A stretch of DNA of 64,000 bases from the NCBI GenBank assembly GCA_033439295.1, contig JAVTLE010000017.1:496001-560000 (forward strand), read 5' to 3'. Source of the DNA: Deuterostichococcus epilithicus (lineage: Eukaryota > Chlorophyta > Trebouxiophyceae > Prasiolales > Stichococcaceae). The notes beneath the pieces were generated by a model, which made no database searches, was not told the DNA's origin, and saw only the letters and a list, made by a program, of their open reading frames with translations. The translations under genes and the position numbers were made by a program. Of this stretch, positions 22,401 to 33,385 are shown one piece after another; the first letter of the stretch is position 1; the number at the start of each line of letters is the position of its first letter.

Positions 22401-25400
22401 CTACCGGCCCGGCAGCACAGCAGCGCGACAAGCTGTTCCGTCTGCGTCGCGCTGAACACACCAGATCCGGTGCTTGGTGCGCGTCCGCATATCTGGAGCC
22501 TGCTTCGAGCAATGAGCAAGAGTCTTGCATTCCACGGTTCCATCGCCAAACGAGGCTGGACAGCCGGCACCAGGGCTTCAGAAGCAACGAAGCTGGTCGC
22601 GAGTCGCCCAACCGAAGGGCTCTCGCTTCCAGTGTGGCAGGCCCACCGCCGCGGGGAGTCGACTCGGGTTGCAGATTGCGTCTCAGGGCTCGGGTTTCGA
22701 ACATGCGCACGCGGAGGTGGCGCCGCTGCCGCCGAGCGTGCCGGCGGGCTGACAGTGCAGCCAAGTCCAAGCTTGGACTTGACATCCCCTGGTAGACCTT
22801 TGGCCCGCCTGCCGCGTGGACCGGACCTGAGTTTCGTATATCTCCCATTGTCAGGTGGCGGGGTGCCCCCGCTACCGGCGGGCGCGCCGGCGGGGCTGAC
22901 GGTGCAGCTGTGCTCCGCCCGCCACGTGGACTGTAGTCGAGAGAAAGTTGAGGAGTGTCCGTATTTCTTCCGCTCAGGTGGCGAGGTGGCGCCGCTGCCG
23001 GCGGGCGCGCCGGCGGGGCTGACGGTGCAGATGTGTTCGGCGACAGAGCTGGCAGCCGCTGTACAGCTGATGCAGTCGCGCCTGCACCCCGACCTCGCCG
23101 AGGTGACGCTTGATGCACACACGGCTGACAATGTAGGGTTCATCTTCACCAGGTGCCATCTCAACCAGGTTCCAGCTCCAGCCCCCGCCCGCGCGCTTGT
23201 GCCTCGGCACTGCCCTCGCGCTTACAGCGGCGCTGAGCGCATGCGGGGCACAGCGCGACCGGTGGCGGCGGCGGCGGTCTTGGCGGCATGCTCTGCGACC
23301 ACACCGAACTGACTCCCTCCGCGAGCCCATTTACGAGCACTTCAATGGCACAAGTCATGTCGAAACGGCGCCTCGGATGCAGCATTCGCTGACAGGGTAT
23401 GACGCCCGCTGCGACGGTCGCCACACGCGCGCAGGCGCAAACGGCGGTTGCGGCGCTGCGGGGAGCGGCAGTCCGAGCATTCGACCAGCGGCACTGCTGC
23501 TCCGAGACTGTGGCAGAGACATCTCCCCAGCGCCCGGCCGGCCGTATGATGGAGACACCTCCCCATGTGCGCAGGCGCAAGCGGCGGTGGCGGCGCTGCG
23601 GCAGCGGCAGTCCGAGCATGCGGCTGGCAACGGGCGGCGTGGCCGAGAGGCGGACGCGGCGCTCGCGCGCTACACCGCCGAGACGCGCTCCTCGCTCGAA
23701 GCCCTCCTGCATGAGGTACGCACAACTTTTGCACACAACTTCCGATTTGCCAGCTGTTGTTGTGCTGATGCGGTGTGTAAAAATCTCGGCATCAAGCTCA
23801 GGGCTGCGAGGCGGCCGATGCTGGCACTCTGCGCCGCAAGGGGCACGCTGCGCCGCCGCCCCGCCTCTGAGTCGCCTCTTGAGATGTCCTTTGAGATGCC
23901 TTCGCCAGCCTCGGTCAGACAGCAGCGGAGTCTGACGGCCGCGTGCCGCCGCCACGCCAGGCGCGGCGGCTGGAGACGCAGTTCTCGGGGCACTCGCTGC
24001 GGCGGGAGGGGCCCCTGCCGCGGCCGGTGGCGCGCCGCCGCGACCGCGCCTCACTGCACGTGCGGCTGCTGGGCAGCTACCTCGCGGCGCTGGACGCGCC
24101 GCCGCCGCCGGGCGCCGCTGCAACGGTGCGCTTCCCGGCTGTGCCTCTCGGTCCGGTTCTGAACCGTGCCGGGCTCGGCTCGATCGTCGTGAGTGTCCGT
24201 AGCTGCCTGTGCGGCTGCCAGGGAGCTCCAGTGCATCGTCGCCGCCGGGCGCGGCCCTGGACGACGCGCACCCTGTTCTCGACACCCTGCCAGTCACGTG
24301 ACCCGAGTCGCGTGCCATCTGGCCCGCCCATAAATATTTTCTGCCGCTTTTCTCGCATCCCTATCGGGCATTGTATCTGTGCACATTTTTCGAGCTTGCC
24401 GTGCAGTATCCTTGTAGCTGCTGGTGTCGAGAACCCCCCCGCGGGTGGCGGGAGTTTGAGTCGCGAGGCTGGCTCCGCCCTGGAGCTTCTGATTCTGCAC
24501 TGGGAGACAGGGCCATCTAGAAACTGCACATGACCGGTGCGGAACCGGAGAGTCGTGGGCGGGACTGGCACGGCCCTAGCGGTCAAACTCAAGCTGGGTG
24601 AAGGGGTTGTTATGACGGTTGAATACAAGTGCGATTTGAAAATACATTATGATTGCTAAAGGTGGCGGAGCTGGAGGCACGTGCGGGGCTGCTGTCGCCC
24701 TGGCAGGAGCTCGGGCCGGCCGTCGGCGCTGCGACGCCGCTGGCACGCCAGCTCAGCGCACCGCGCAGCCCCTTCGGCTCGCCCAATGGCCTGGAGGTGG
24801 GCCTCTCCACCTGCCTGCCGGATGCGATGACCCGATCCCTGTGTTCCCTGTGATTGCCGCCTTGCCCTGTCACCTGGGCCGGCTTCCAATCATGTTGCTG
24901 CTGCAGAGCCCACGTCAGGGTCGCCCCGGCTCAGCAGCAGGACACCGCCGCGCCTGCAGCAAATGAAGCAGCTAGTGTCTTACATCCAGCAGCTGCCGCC
25001 TGCCGCAGTTCTGTCTTGCCGACTTCACCTCTGTCAATTGCAAAGTCCTGCAAACCCACTGCGCGACGCATAACGAGCATCCAGTTTCTCACCTCCATTG
25101 CGCAGCCTCTGTCGCTGGGCGAGCGGTTTACGGCGGCGGGCGATGACGCGGCGTCTGGGAGCCCCTTTGCAGCAACCGGCGGCGGCTGGCCGCCGTCCAT
25201 TGCGCGCCTGTCGACCGGCAGCAGCGTCGGCGGCCGGCCGAAGTCGACCGGCAGCCCTGCAGGTGCGTGCGCCGCGATGGCTGCAGCCGCCAGCGCTGGA
25301 ACACTCGTGGTGTGTGTGTCAGCATCAGGAACAAGGTCATGGTGCAGAGGGGCATGACGGGCTCGCTCTGGGCATGCTTTGGCGTGCCATACATGCTGGG

Positions 25401-27127
25401 GCGGTATGTGGTTAGAAAGCCCCAGCGCAGGAGGTGTCAGGAACCACATACTCAGCACAGCAGGGTGAGAGTGCTCGCGTCCCGAGCTCGTGCATCCGCT
25501 GGCAGATGCAGGGTGTGACCCCACTGGTGTCTGCACCAGTGGTCACACCCTGCGTCGGGTAGCTGTGCGCTCGCTCTCGACGCGGCCTGGGGTGTTGCTC
25601 TAACCGTACTCCAGCAGCCCGCGTTGGACGTTCTCTTGGGCTCTTGCGCCAATTCTTGAAATCCCGGAGCCGCACCGCGCCTTGTGCCCACCACCTCCCT
25701 GTGTTGCACCTCGCTCATCTCGACCTCATCGTGCATACACTTGACAGGCATCCGGCGGCGCTCCAAAGCTGGAGGACCAGTGCAGCGGCCGTCAGAGGCC
25801 GACTACCGAGCCACCATCACCGCCCTCAGGTGTGCTCCTTGTCCCTGCTGCGCAAGCCTCGAGAGTGTGGCTGGTTTGTGCTGCGTGCTGTGGCATGACC
25901 CCGAGGATTTGCCGTGGGTGGTGCTGCGCACTTGCACTCAAGCAGGGCAGCAAAGAGGCGGTGCCTTCTGTGGCAAGACGCTCAGGCGTAACGAATGGTG
26001 TCACAAACAATTCAGCAACGACGACATTCGATGTTCCTGCAGCGACGAGCTCCGCAACATCGCCAACCGGGTATCCTGGACGAGACCGCAGCAGCTACAG
26101 CCGAACCCACATCAGCCGGAGCCTGCAGCCTCCCCGGCGTCGTCCTCGGCTGCAGTGTTGCCGACGGCTCGGCAGCAGCAGTCCTCCCCGACAGTGCCGG
26201 CCAGCTCCCGTGGCGTGACGGCCGCTGCAAGCCTCGACGGCGCGGTGCGGAACGGCGGCGGCGGCGCAGCAGCCAAGAGCCCCGCTGCCGCCGCTGGGCT
26301 GCCTCAAGCACGCCCGGTGCAGGCGGAGAGCATCGGCGCACAGAAGCAAGATGCCGCAGGGAAGCAGAAGGCGAATGGTCCGTCGCTACCACTGCCCACC
26401 CCAGGGAAAGTTGTGCGAGCTGCGAAGGCGGTCAGCGTGAACGTCAGCCTGGGGCCAGCAACCCCGCCCCAACTGCCGCTGCCAGCGTCCGCCACACGGG
26501 CCACGCCGGAGGCTGCAGCAGGAAATGCGGCCGGCCGTGCTGGCGGCGGCGGCGCCACTGACGATGCCGGGACCGCCGCAAACCTTGGCAATGGCAGCAG
26601 CTCGGACCTGGCTCAGGCTGCACAGGGCAGGATTGCAGGCGGATCAAGCGCTCCGGCAAAGGCGTCTCCCGCAAAGCCGTCGCTGTATGGCGGCATCGGC
26701 AGCGGCCGGCAGCCAGCGGGTGGGGCGGATGCAGTTGCAGGTCGCGGGCGCCGGCTGCGCTCCGGCAGTGGCATGAGCAGCTCCTCAGGTCTGCACACCA
26801 GCTTCTGCCAGGCTCTCTGGCATGTAGTGTTCCAGTTGAGCGGACTGCTGGTCAAGAACGCTTCAGACACGCCTCAGCCTTGCAGGAAAGCGTGCTCTCT
26901 GCCGCACGCTTGCCCCGCCAGCTGCATGGCTGGTTTGCGAGCTCAGTGAGTCAGCAGGCGCCGACACAGCCGTCTACGCATCTCCAGACATCCGCTGCAC
27001 AACCTGTACCCCTTTCGCGAGTGGAGTCCACACTCAAAAACCCTCAACCCTCCACATTTGCGCAGGCACCAGCAGGTCGTCTGACAAGCGGCAGGCCGCT
27101 GCCGGGGAACCGCCGCGATGGAAGTGA
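19494..27127 (+). CDS. Ankyrin-repeat, coiled-coil protein
   Basis: Fifteen exons: 19494-19697, 19995-20137, 20528-20672, 21296-21476, 21809-21940, 22241-22348, 22978-23102, 23575-23715, 23931-24125, 24662-24796, 24960-25007, 25106-25262, 25796-25829, 26085-26788, 27066-27127. The sum is 2514 nt, 837 aa. After an acidic Ser/Gly leader comes an ankyrin pair: GKGPLHWAAQFGDAAALRRL, then NSPLHLAALNGHLECVRVLL. The middle has ETVLLSYRLAAEPLDKLSVY and GLTVQMCSATELAAAVQLMQ, which I do not recognise, followed by coiled-coil AQAAVAALRQRQ... and VAELEARAG. The last 250 residues are Ala/Pro/Ser-rich and disordered, ending GEPPRWK. A TGTAA lies at 27488-27492. Exons 13-14 could be joined without an intron because the frame stays open. 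Many introns hold echoes of the next or previous exon. Ankyrin repeats imply protein binding; the role is unknown. Confidence 0.72.
20248..20780 (+). repeat. Echoes of ankyrin exons 2 and 3 within introns
   Basis: 20248-20300 repeats the donor edge of exon 19995-20137 (tcgccgctg...ggccacctgt). 20392-20450 repeats the acceptor edge of exon 20528-20672 (gtgcgtgcgggnGctgctgt). 20745-20780 repeats that exon's donor edge (ctgcagtggcgcacctg). All are intronic. Confidence 0.7.
21205..21275 (+). repeat. Echo of exon 21296-21476 acceptor edge
   Basis: The real exon begins ASHPCDLVWEGADRPQPL. The intronic copy about 90 bp upstream reads ASRLCELVWEGADWPQPL, and its acceptor-like 'catgcag' is also copied. 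Confidence 0.8.
22395..22925 (+). repeat. Echoes of exons 22241-22348 and 22978-23102
   Basis: 22395-22480 repeats exon 22241-22348 through its donor (cctaccgg...gacaagctgt...ccggt). Segments near 22715-22760 and 22857-22925 repeat the start of exon 22978-23102: the exon reads PLPAGAPAGLTVQMCSA and the copies read PLPPSVPAGLTVQ and PLPAGAPAGLTVQLCSA. Confidence 0.75.
23425..23500 (+). repeat. Echo of exon 23575-23715 acceptor edge
   Basis: The intronic segment repeats 'gcgcaggcgcaa.cggcggt.gcggcgctgcgg' from the start of exon 23575, about 150 bp upstream. Confidence 0.7.
25508..25553. other. Long intronic hairpin
   Basis: Arms 25508-25529 and 25534-25553 are complementary over 20 bp with a 2-base bulge and a 4-base loop. 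It lies inside the intron between exons ending 25262 and starting 25796. Confidence 0.75.
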
Positions 27128-27938
27128 AGCTGCCGTCTGGCGGCCGGTGGCCGGTGGGCCTGCTGGCTGGCAGGCTGGATGCGGCCTTGAGCGGGCTGTC
27201 ACCAGTAATGGCCGCAGCACAATGTCAAGAGCCGGACCCGCTGCTGGACTGTGTAGCAGCGCTGTGGTGCGGCGCGGCCCCCAGCTGGAGTGGCCCCAGT
27301 GCGACAGACAGAGCAGAAGTTTGTGCTTTGTTAGCATACCATGGTCAACTGCATCAGCCCGGGCGGGCCGCAGTCGTGGGCCAGGTAAATGTAGGTCGGA
27401 CCTGAGTAGGCGGGCATATTGAAACATTTTCTGGTCAGCAGTCATTCGTTTCAAAGGGTGTGTTCCATTGTGATATATACACAGGAATGTAAGGGTGCCG
27501 CTGCGCAACTGTGGGCATGCAGAGCTGGGTCAACTGCAGGCAAGGGATCTCCTCGTCTAATGTTTGTGCGTACATTTTCAGAGCCATTTGGTTGAGGGCT
27601 ATCTGTGAGAGCTCGCGATATCGCGATAAAGGGACGTGATGGTTGCAAACGGTGGGCGCGCATGCGGCAGCGCGTGAAGGCTGATGCTCAGAAAGCATGC
27701 ATAGTGCGCTGCTGTAAGCCAGTCGATTACCGCTGCTGCTTTCCACTCCCCGTCACCTGGTTGGTCATAGATGTTGCTCGCCAACAATTTGCATATTCAC
27801 ATGTACAGCAGGGTTTCGACCGCCCTGCCAGAATGCGAGGCTCTTTGATGCGGTGCTCGAGTTGTTCGATCTGCGCGACCCTTGCGCCCTTTCCGCCTCA
27901 CAAGGATCCTCTGCATCAATTGACGCCCAGTTGGATCC
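27128..27938. other. 3' flank of gene 5 and promoter of gene 6
   Basis: No supported exon. TGTAA at 27488-27492 fits the poly(A) site of the ankyrin gene. A perfect 14-bp palindrome at 27613-27626 (tcgcgatatcgcga) lies about 310 bp upstream of the next start codon. Confidence 0.5.
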
Positions 27939-28810
27939 ATGTCCGCGGCAGAGGCATCATCCGCCGTGGGTTCCACCGGCGGCAGGGTTGCGAGCCTGAA
28001 GCGCCACTTTGAGGCTGCCACCCTGGAACCGCAGAGGGACACAGTGCAGGAGGCGCTGCGTTTTGACCGGAAGACTACCGCAAGCCCCTTCTTCGAGGTG
28101 CCTTGCCTTTTGACATGAGCTCTGATCGGCCCTTGCTGTGCCCCGTCAAGGATGGGGTATTGGAGTGACCCCATGTCTTTGGGAAACCTCAAGTGCATGT
28201 GTTGCATGGCTTCGCTGCTGTCCTGAGTCAGCGATAGGAACGAGGTATTTGACATTGGTGTCTGCACCGGGGCAGCATATAAAGTCGGCGATGGTACAAG
28301 CAAAGGTGGTCCCCGGCATGTGAACCAAACTGGGGCATTCTGCCTGCTGCTGCAAGCGGTTGACCGGTCGACGTCGCCCATCCAGCAGAGGTTCTTGGTC
28401 GAAATCCATTGAACAGAGGCACAAACACCTGCCATACACACACAAACCCACGTGGCTGAATGCAGCGCAACGACAGCAAGGACTTGGAGCCGGCGAGCGC
28501 CGAAACCAAAGAAGCCAGCGAGAGGGCCACTGGCGGCGACAACAGCAGCGACAGCGGCAGCGGCAATGGTGGAGGAGCTCAGCAGGGCGTACTGGGCCCT
28601 GGCAAGTCTGCCAACGATTCGGCGGGAATTGTGCCCAAGTCTGCCGCCGGGCGCGCTGCCAACGCGGCTCCGGCGGGTCACGATACGTCGGAATTGATCC
28701 CGGCCAGCAGCAACCTGCTGGCCGACGCTGGCGCTGCTGCAGCAGATGACGGTGAGTCGGGTGCCGCCGAGTCCGCCAGCGAGCTCGGCTTCGGGGGTGC
28801 CAGGTTCTGA
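27939..28810 (+). CDS. Small acidic Ser/Gly-rich protein, orphan
   Basis: Two exons, 27939-28097 and 28466-28810, joined in phase 0, give 167 aa. The first exon encodes MSAAEASSAVGSTGGRVASL then KRHFEAATLEPQRDTVQEAL, ending SPFFE: a short helix-forming module. The second exon is low-complexity and acidic (NSSDSGSGNGGG, SANDSAGIVPKSAAGRAANA) and ends ASELGFGGARF. The ATG is the first in the open exon, and the donor 'gag|gtgcct' and acceptor 'tgcag|cgc' are ordinary. No known domain. It is probably a largely disordered protein. Confidence 0.62.
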
Positions 28811-29625
28811 GCGATTTGCGCCAGCCGTGTTGCATCAGCAGGCTTGGGTTTCTGGAAGGGCAAGCAAATGTGCAGTGCATGAAATTGGTTCTTTTGGCAA
28901 GATATTCAGTGGTAACATGCGCGCACAGTCACACACTCGATGCATGCGTGACAGTGCACCGGGAAAGGTTTCTCCCACGCATGCACATTGTCAACACTCG
29001 TCAGCCAACAGATTATTGGACATCCGAAGCTTTGCACACTTGAGGATGTTTGCTGCATGTCTCTGTTGTGCCTGCTAGTGTCATGAACACCCCGATGTGT
29101 GCAGTAACTGGCATCGCCGCCGGCAGGTTTCGCAGCAAGGTTCTGCTGCCGGTGGCGTTCAACACTTCGACAGCATGCATTCAAGTGCATTACGAATATT
29201 CGGGACCTTTGGTTGATAGGATCTGCAACACGGCTGCCGCACAGCGCTGCACTGTCCTGTCCTCAGTTAGCTCACGAGTTGGGCTGTCATCAGATCCGGT
29301 CCCCATCAAGTGCTTGCCAATCAAGCCTTTCCGAGTTCTGCCCGTAATGAAAGGCACGACATCAGGACAACCCTGCCCCGAAGTTTGACCCGCGTAAGCA
29401 TCTTTGCAGTTTGCAGCAACCCGAAACGGCGCTTCCATGCACCTTGGCTGAGCATATTGCTGGCTCGAAGCTGCTGCGCTAGACTTAAAGTCCAGATTCT
29501 TGCTGACCCCGACACTCACGAGAGCACCAGATCAACCCATAGTCAGAGCAGTCTGTGGTCTGGTCCTGCCCCAGTCTGGCTGTGGTGACTGCTGATCATC
29601 TGTCGAGGACTGTGGACGCTCAGCC
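28811..29625. other. Intergenic between gene 6 and alpha-SNAP
   Basis: No supported exon. Both flanking genes are on the plus strand, so this holds the 3' UTR of one and the promoter of the next. Codon composition is not coding-like. Confidence 0.5.
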
Positions 29626-32600
29626 ATGGGCGATTATGCGGCAAAGGGGCGGGAGTATGTAGACAAGGCAGACAAAAAGCTGAAAGGCTTCAGCCTGTTC
29701 ACCAGCAGCAGCTCCAAGAACGAGGATGCGGTGGAGCTGCTGGAGCGGGCTGCCACGCAATTCAAGCTCGCCCAGTCATGTGAGGGTTTTTTATAGCAAT
29801 CGCCTCGCCGGTGGCAACAGCCCAGCTCGGCACCTGAGGGTCTCGTCGTAGGCGAGGAAGCAGAGGCGGTCATGCTGTCGTCTCGGATCCCAGCTACTTG
29901 CTACTGACGGGCTGGACTTGTGCAAAGTTGTGCGACTGAGCGGCAGAACAGCGGCGGAGTGCTGCAATTCTCCCGGCGCCTGGCTCGGTTCGACTACTAA
30001 TCTGTACTTGCACAGGAAGTTCAGAGGATACAGCAAGTCTGCGGTCGGCGAGCCACGGAGCCCTGCCAGCAGCCGGAATCTTTGCGGACGCTGGTCTTCT
30101 GCCATGTGCCATCGCCACCGTCAATCAAGCAAGGGTCACATTTACATGTGCACAGGGGAGGAGGGCGCGCAGGTGTACCGGCGGCTGACGGACCTGCACC
30201 TGAAGCTGGACAGCCGAACGGACGCGGCGGCGGCGTGGGTGGAGGCCTCTCGGGCATACACTAAGGCCGGCAACTCAACAGGCCAGAGCTTACCCTCGCT
30301 GCAGCTGCTGACCATCCGAGGCTGCACCTGGCAAGGGTCCCCTGGCTTTGCCAAATGCAGCATCGGATGCCAGGGGCATGCTGGGGCGGCAGTTGTGTAG
30401 GGGTTGCGTGGCGATGGCGTCTCTCGTACACGGTTGTGCTCTTGAAGGCATTGGACGGCAGGTGCCTGAATATGGCACACTTGCGTGGATCTGGATGGCT
30501 GCCCTTCTTGCCACGCTACCGCCTTGGGCAGTCAGTTGACATGCGTCAGGGTCGCTTCTGTTTTCATGCGCGCGTCGCACCAGCCGATTGTGATGGGGTG
30601 CGCAGAGCGTGTGCACTGACCTCCTGTGGTTGTACATGTGCTGCAGAGTCGACAGTGTGCTTGCGAAAGGCCATTGAGTTGTACACCGAGATGGGGCGGC
30701 TGGGCATGGCCGCGCGGCACATCAAGGTGGGTGGTGACACTTCAAGATTTTCAGGTGGCCGCGCTCCCGTGGCGCCGCCGCTTGCTGGCACGACTGTCAC
30801 AGGTGCCGACGGCGCTGATCAAAAAGGGTGGCAAGCAACGGGCCTGGCGGTGCCGCTACTTAATCAGGCTGCCGGTAATGAGCAATTTGGCGCACATTGC
30901 AGGCGCTGGCAAAGGAGCTGCAGCAGGGCGGCAACAGTTGCCATGCTCAGAACATTGCTCTCGTAACATTGCCCTCGTCATCAGTTCTGTTCCTCACACC
31001 CCAGGCGCTGGCTGAGGAGATCGAAAAGGGCGGCAACAAGGGCCAGGCGGTGGAGTACTATGCCCAGGCAGCGCAGCTGTTTGAGGCGGAGAACAGCACC
31101 TCCGAGGCCAGCAAGTGCCGCCAGAAGGTGTTGCTTCTTGATTTGAGCTATCTTTTGACCTCCGCACACCTCCTTTTGCGTCCTTTGTCATTTGAGGACT
31201 GTTTCCTTGCCGGAGTATGTCACCTCCGAGGCCAGCAAGTGCCGTCAACAGGTGGCCTAGTTGCCTGACTTTCGTGGAAGTTTGGTCCGAGAGAAGGCTG
31301 TTCATGACCTGAGAGATATGTGTCGAGAGACGGAGATCCGCAACAGCAGTTGCCGCTAATAAGCGGCCACCCAGCGTGCACGGGGACATGCGCAGTCCCT
31401 TGTCATGGGGGCTGTCCTGGAGGGACGGCTCACTCGTATCGCACGCGACGGCCTTTCACTGTGTTCAAGGACCACATGCGTCAAGAGCACCACTATCGCC
31501 GCACGCCTGGCGTCGGGACGTGATAGAAGCTGCAGTCGTAGCGCACTGCTTGCAGGCCGGTGGAATCAATTTGGTGGGCATCACCTGGTTTCGGCGGGCA
31601 GCAGAAAGCCACAAGCTTGACCTCAGGAGACCCTCTTTCACACGGTGGGTCCTGAACCAGGTGGCATTCTTCTCGGCGGAGGCGGGCGACTATGCGACGG
31701 CGATCGGGATCTTCGAGGAGGTGGCGGCTGCGGCGGCGGATAACAACCTGCTCAAATTTTCTGCCCGCGGCCACCTACTCAACGCCGGCATCTGCCACCT
31801 CGCCGGTGTGTGCGCATTGTGCCAGTGCACCAGCGTGCACGACTGCAGTCGTTCGAGCGGCCTGCTCCAGCTCTCGGCGCACGACCGCCTGCTCGACCGG
31901 CACCTGCACACCCCGCCGGCGAGTCTGGGGCATGCCGTTGTTCGTGATACCAGGCTCTGGAGCACCTCTGGCGCTTGCTCAGCAGCAGCGCCTCGACGGC
32001 AGGGCTTTGTGACTCGGCGTGGCAGTTGCTTCACCACTGTGCACGGTAGCTGCTGCTGCTGCTGCTGCTGCTGCTCACTCGGACTTGGCGTCTGCTACCT
32101 CGGCCGGAGAGCGGTGCCTCATGCACTGCAACAGACTTTTCCACAGAGCACGGAAACAGTTCAGCATGCAGCCCCCTGCTGGATGCCGGGCGGCTGACTC
32201 GGTCCTTCTGAAGTATTACGTGTGCATCGCCAAATGCGGATGTTGCCCCCCAAGTCTGCAAACCTCCACGCTCTGTGACTGCGGCGTCGGGCGCAGGCTG
32301 ATGCGCTGCTTTTGACCAAATCGCCTTCCAACCGAACCGCAAGCTGGGACCGAACCGGCATCCAGCGGGGCGGCCAAGCCCGGGCCCTGCGCTTGCAATG
32401 GCATTGCGCGCAGGCCGTGACATGCTCGATATGACATGCACACCGTGACATGCTTGCTGAACTCTGAACCCTGAACCCTGAACCCGCAGGCTCAGACCAG
32501 ATCGGCATCCAGCGGGCGGTGGAGAAGTACGAAGACATCGACCTCCAGTTCGCCGGCAGCCGCGAGGGCAACCTCTTCCGGGTGAGCGCTCGTGTCGCTC

Positions 32601-33385
32601 GTGGCTCTTTTGTTCAAGGTCGCAATTCGCCGGGGGACAGGGCTGCCCCGCGGCCACGGGCACTCGAAGGAAATTCTTCTATTATGCAGTATCCGCCCCT
32701 GGCGCTGCGGGGTGCGCTCGAGGGCAGGCGACCCTGAGCGCCTCGCGTGTCACGCAAAGGCCTGGAATGGGGACTCCTGACTTCGCCCTTGCTTCAGAAT
32801 GGCTCAGCTGACAGGCAGTGCAATGGGCAATGTCCCATGCGCCCACCGGGGGCTGGCCGGCGCGCCGGAGACGGGCGATGTGCAGCGCCTGGGCTTGGTA
32901 CCCCCCTGGGCCGGCTTGATAGGCAGCACTGGAAGGGGCAAACTCAACACGGATTCTCATCCGTGTTTCAGGAGCTAGCGGGCGCCCTCGAGGCGGGCGA
33001 CGCGCAGCGGTTTGCCGACGCGCTGGCGGAGTTCGACAGCATGACGCGGCTGGACGCCTGGAAGACCGGCATCCTGCTCAAGGTGCCGCCTTGAAACAAA
33101 ATATGATATGTGGCCCCTTTTGCCCTGTTCAACTTCCCATGTCTCCGCGCCCTTCCCTCCTAGCAGCAATACTCTGCAGGCATATGTGGTCGAAGATGTG
33201 CAAATTGCAAGTGGTCGTCAGGACTTGGGGCAGCGCATTCCTGGCAGCACCGCGCGCCGGGATGGGGTTGGCGGAATGCAGCAGGTGACGTACACCCTCA
33301 CAATGCTGGCTGCTGTGCGTGCCCCGGACAGGTCAAGAAACGCATCGAGGAGGGCGAAGCCGACGACGACCTGGACCTCTCCTGA
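29626..33385 (+). CDS. Alpha-SNAP (soluble NSF attachment protein)
   Basis: Eight exons: 29626-29779, 30156-30281, 30647-30726, 31005-31127, 31661-31805, 32490-32581, 32972-33082, 33332-33385. They total 885 nt, 294 aa, the normal family length. Starts MGDYAAKGREYVDKADKKLK with the conserved FSLF and ELLERAATQFKLAQSW. TPR-like helices follow: AYTKAGN, CLRKAIELYTEMGRLGMAAR, ALAEEIEKGG, AVEYYAQAAQLFEAE and IGIFEEVAAAAADNNLLKFS. The conserved end has AEFDSMTRLDAWKTGILLKV and EADDDLDLS. It binds SNARE complexes and recruits the NSF ATPase to disassemble them after vesicle fusion, in the cytosol. The second intron begins GC rather than GT. Introns contain echoes of exons 4 and 6. Two syntaxin genes, whose products are its likely substrates, lie about 24 kb downstream. 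Confidence 0.93.
30800..31258 (+). repeat. Echo train around alpha-SNAP exon 4
   Basis: The acceptor edge of exon 31005-31127 (caggcgctgg...agggcggcaac) is repeated in decayed form from about 30900 and about 30800, a spacing of 100-102 bp. The exon's donor edge (acctccgaggccagcaagtg) is repeated at about 31217-31258. None of the echoes is needed for the in-phase model. Confidence 0.8.
32048..32075 (+). repeat. Short CTG/GCT microsatellite in intron
   Basis: About nine uninterrupted trinucleotide units within the intron between alpha-SNAP exons 5 and 6. Confidence 0.85.
32346..32390 (+). repeat. Echo of alpha-SNAP exon 6 start
   Basis: The segment repeats 'cggcatccagcggg.cgg' from the start of exon 32490-32581 about 145 bp upstream, within the intron. 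Confidence 0.65.
32463..32489 (+). repeat. Telomere-like tract at an intron acceptor
   Basis: Three CCCTGAA-type units run directly into the acceptor of alpha-SNAP exon 6 (starts 32490). They replace a normal polypyrimidine tract. Confidence 0.8.

Noticed and set aside
22004-23164. 386-residue open frame on minus
   Set aside because: It lies antisense to phase-consistent exons of the ankyrin gene and across their introns. Extreme GC content leaves many antisense frames open.
22065-23312. 415-residue open frame on plus
   Set aside because: It runs through several introns and through echo copies in a frame different from the spliced exons, with poor codon composition.
27797-28681. 294-residue open frame on minus
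   Set aside because: It covers gene 6 and its intron on the opposite strand. The plus-strand two-exon model has better codon use and a clean start, splice and stop.
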